Of a stretch of 64,000 nucleotides of DNA, positions 61,216 through 64,000 are shown piece by piece; position 1 is the stretch's first letter, and every line of letters begins with the position of its first letter. The position numbers and the translations under genes are program-made. The stretch comes from Rotaria sp. Silwood1 (lineage: Eukaryota > Rotifera > Eurotatoria > Philodinida > Philodinidae), in NCBI GenBank assembly GCA_905250075.1, contig CAJNOP010000412.1:113283-177282 (forward strand), given 5' to 3'. Below the pieces are notes generated by a model. It saw nothing but the letters and a program-made list of their open reading frames with translations, searched no databases and had not been told where the DNA came from.

Positions 61216-61355
61216 ACGAAAAACGAAAAAAAAAAGTTTAATTTTCATTTTGTTGTTATTTGTTTTATTTTTCTACGAATTGTTAAATGTGATTAAAGAA
61301 ATATCAATTTTCGTTCTAGATTTAGTTTTATTTTTACTTTAATATAAAAAAATTG

Positions 61356-63717
61356 GGTAGTAGAGATAAACTTCGAAAAGTAGCTGATGATAATCGAGAA
61401 TCTCAATATGATTATGTATTTGCTGTTTCAGGTCCAGATATGAACTAATAAATCTATTTATGTCGATGATTTAATAACAAATCGTTTTATTTTAGTCGTT
61501 ACAGATAATCATATGGCTCGTTCGGCAATTAATCAATTTGTAAGATTCATAATAATTGTATTAAAAAAAAACTATTTGTTTTTGGTATAGATTCGAGTTG
61601 GTCATCAAGAATTACTTGATGAAATTATTCGTTTCGAAATGATTTAGCAACAATGCAAGTTTATGAAGAAACATCTATGTAGAATATTTGTTTAAAATAT
61701 TTATTTAGTTGGTGTTACTGTTGATGATCCAGTTTAAGGAACAGGTAAACCATTATCTGTTGAACTTGCTTCTGATATAATGACGAGTATTTTCCATGGT
61801 ATATATCAAATTAAACAAGTTCTTTTATATTTGCAACACTGTTTCTGATAGGTATTCAACGACTTCTCCAACTTATTTACGATCGTACCAAAAGTATTTA
61901 CATTCGACGTCGTATCAATGTATTTACATTAAATAGTTCAACATCATAGCATTTTACGGCAGATAATTGTATTCAAGTAGATATGTTTCATTCCTAAAAT
62001 TTAATTTTATATATAATTATACACTTGATGTTTGTTGAACGAAAATATTTTTTTGTTTTGATTGGTTTTTTTAAAATGAATAGGATGTCGTTCTTCAAAC
62101 GGAATTTCACAAAAGAAAAAACAGAACATATAATTCTTCAAATATGGCCGGTTCGACAATTAGATTCTTTATTTTCGTATGTATTTTAACGTTGTTATTG
62201 TCAAAATGAATTCTTTGTATATTTAGATGTCTACAAGATAGTACAACAGCTATTCCAGGTGCCTTTGCTTATGAAAAAACTGTTATTTGTCAATCACTAT
62301 CGAAATTTTTGAAGAGTGATGCTATTGTTTGTGTTAGTTTTGATAAACGTGGATATAAAATGGCTCAAGTATTTACGTGATTTTCTTCAAGTAAAATATT
62401 TAATTAGTCATCTTTTAAATGTAATTAATCGTTAAAATTATTTTATAGTTAAAAATATAAGTTGAAGGTAAAGAAGTATCAATTATGGAACGAACAACTT
62501 TAGTCATGAATACATCAAATATGTCTGTTGCTGATCGTGAAGTTTCGATTTATACAGGTGAGTTTTGATTGTTTGACTATTCTAAAAATCTATTTGATTC
62601 TATTTAAAGATATTACTTGATCGAAATATTTTCGTCATATGGGTTATTATGTTCCTATGAAGGTTGATTCAACATCATCTTGGTTTGAAGTTTTACGCGA
62701 AATTTTTGGTCGTTTAGCTGAAACATCTGCTGGTTGGTTTTGTCTTTTGAAAATTCTAAATTATTAATAAGTATTTTTCTTTAGATTAGGCTTATCCGAC
62801 TTATTTAGATACTCGTCTAGCTTCATTTTATGAACGTACTGCTCGTGTTAGATGTTTGGGTAATCCAGAACGTGAAGGTTCTCTGAGTATTGTCGGAGCG
62901 TAAGGATAAATTACAAAAACAAATGTGTCATTTTTATTTTGCTTTAATCTTTCTCCACCCAGTATTGATTTTGCTGATCCGGTTACAGCAGCAACATTAA
63001 GTATTGAACGTAAACATTTTCAAGTGGTTAATTGACATTTTTCATATAGTAAATATTCACGTATTCTTAATGATTATTATGATAAAAATTATCCGGAATT
63101 TGTAGCATTACATGTTAAAGTATGGATTTGATTCGTTTTTGTCCATCGGAAAACAAAAGGTTTCTTTTTAATTTAGTGTAAAGAAATTTTACAAGAAGAA
63201 GGAGATCTTTCGGATATCGTACAACTTGTTGGTAGAGCATCATTAGCTGAAACAGATAAAATAACACTTGAAGTATTACGAATGATAAAAGATGATTTTA
63301 TTCAAGAAAATGGTTATTCATCATATGATAAGTAAGAATAATTATTTTTCATTATTTATATAAATATTTATATCTGTTTTATTTAAAGATATTATTCATT
63401 TTATAAATGTATTGCAATGCTTCGTAATATGATTGCATTTTATGATTTGGCTCGACATGCTGTTGCGACAACAGTTTAATCGGAAAAGAAAATAACATGA
63501 AATGATATTCGAACAAATCTTGAAGATATTCTTCATCAGTTTAAGTAGTATGAAATTTAAGGTAAATTCTATTGTTATATACTTTGATCAGTTATTTTGA
63601 CATTTAAAATTAATATCTAGAATCCAGCTAAAGCTAGTGAAGAAAAAAATCAAACGTGATCTTGAAGAACTTAATGAACGTATGCAAGCAGCATTCCGAG
63701 ATATGGAAGAAAGTTAA
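61356..63717 (+). pseudogene. ATP6V1A: V-ATPase catalytic subunit A pseudogene (intron-containing)
   Basis: Nearly the whole subunit A can be followed in order, from the N-terminal Val-Ser-Gly-Pro block (about 61425) to the C-terminal end (stop at 63715-63717), with gaps that match spliceosomal introns still bounded by GT and AG (for example 63332-63390 and 61540-61590). It is broken many times: in-frame stops after Gly-Pro-Asp-Met-Asn near 61446, after Asp-Asp-Pro-Val near 61735, after Val-Val-Asn near 63031 and at several points after 63478, plus a frameshift near 61640. The P-loop Gly-Cys-Gly-Lys-Thr is altered to Ala-Tyr-Glu-Lys-Thr near 62262-62285, so nucleotide binding would be lost. 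Other family blocks survive: Ser-Phe-Tyr-Glu-Arg, Gly-Asn-Pro-Glu-Arg-Glu-Gly-Ser and Ala-Ser-Leu-Ala-Glu-Thr-Asp-Lys. Intron retention means DNA-level duplication, not retroposition. Confidence 0.93.
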
Positions 63718-64000
63718 TTATCTTTATCGTAATATTTATTAGCATTCTGTGTTGTTTAATTTCGACCTTATAAGAAACGTTTTTTAATAAAATTTTCAAT
63801 TTGATTTGTTTTTATGTTTCAACAAATGTAAACAGAATCATATCCTATTTTACAAATATTCTTATTGCAGTTGTTCTCCACGCATCTAACAAAGTTTTTT
63901 ATGTTATCATTTTTCATTCTCAATTAAGTTTGTGTATATAAAAGAAAAAGAAAATCTTTTGTTGTTCTATTTTAACCTGTAATATTTTGTTTGCTACACT
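63718..64000. other. Window end, no further gene
   Basis: AT-rich 3' flank of the V-ATPase pseudogene. It includes an AATAAA near 63787, possibly the relic polyadenylation signal. Nothing else was recognised. Confidence 0.4.

Overview
The window is AT-rich animal nuclear DNA. Genes are interrupted by many short GT-AG introns, commonly 50-70 nt, with a few introns of 0.7-2.7 kb. The gene content is metazoan: capicua with an HMG box, caprin, a vesicular glutamate transporter, ALG9, BUD13 and an F-box/leucine-rich protein of a type I associate with bdelloid rotifers. Together with short non-autonomous DNA transposons and a non-processed V-ATPase pseudogene, this suggests a bdelloid rotifer (Rotaria-like). 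That assignment is an inference from gene style, not a search result. Splice joins given here were chosen by hand so that reading frames stay open and match the remembered family architecture.

Layout. 0-2.7 kb: the C-terminal end of an unknown + strand gene, then a two-exon secreted DsbA/thioredoxin-fold protein (+). 2.7-6.2 kb: no gene recognised. 6.2-11.0 kb: ALG9 mannosyltransferase (-, 15 exons), with two related GC-rich hAT-like MITEs in its introns. 11.8-19.9 kb: capicua (-, 13 coding exons), whose introns carry another hAT-like MITE, a mariner-like MITE, a fold-back element and a small array of hairpins. 20.0-31.8 kb: about 11.8 kb with no coding region recognised. 31.8-37.0 kb: a VGLUT/SLC17 transporter (-, 12 exons, 2.7 kb first intron). 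37.0-43.6 kb: gene-poor, with a 501-bp palindromic transposon whose long terminal repeats are built from iterated TTGGCCGAC boxes. 43.6-46.7 kb: caprin (+, 11 exons). 49.5-51.9 kb: F-box/LRR gene (-). 52.4-52.9 kb: a small three-exon gene of unknown function (-). 53.1 kb: elongator tRNA-Met (-). 55.0-56.3 kb: an unknown secreted protein (-). 57.5-64.0 kb: a decayed zone with an unidentified coding remnant, a fold-back element, a short BUD13-like gene with intact frames, another broken coding remnant, and a V-ATPase subunit A pseudogene that still shows its introns.

The genes do not form a pathway. ALG9 acts in ER glycan assembly, VGLUT in synaptic vesicles, capicua in transcriptional repression below receptor tyrosine kinases, caprin in cytoplasmic mRNP granules and BUD13 in splicing. 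The most unusual content is the set of short transposons: four have 8-bp target duplications that can be read directly, and two families have GC-rich or iterated internal structure that stands out against the AT-rich host DNA.
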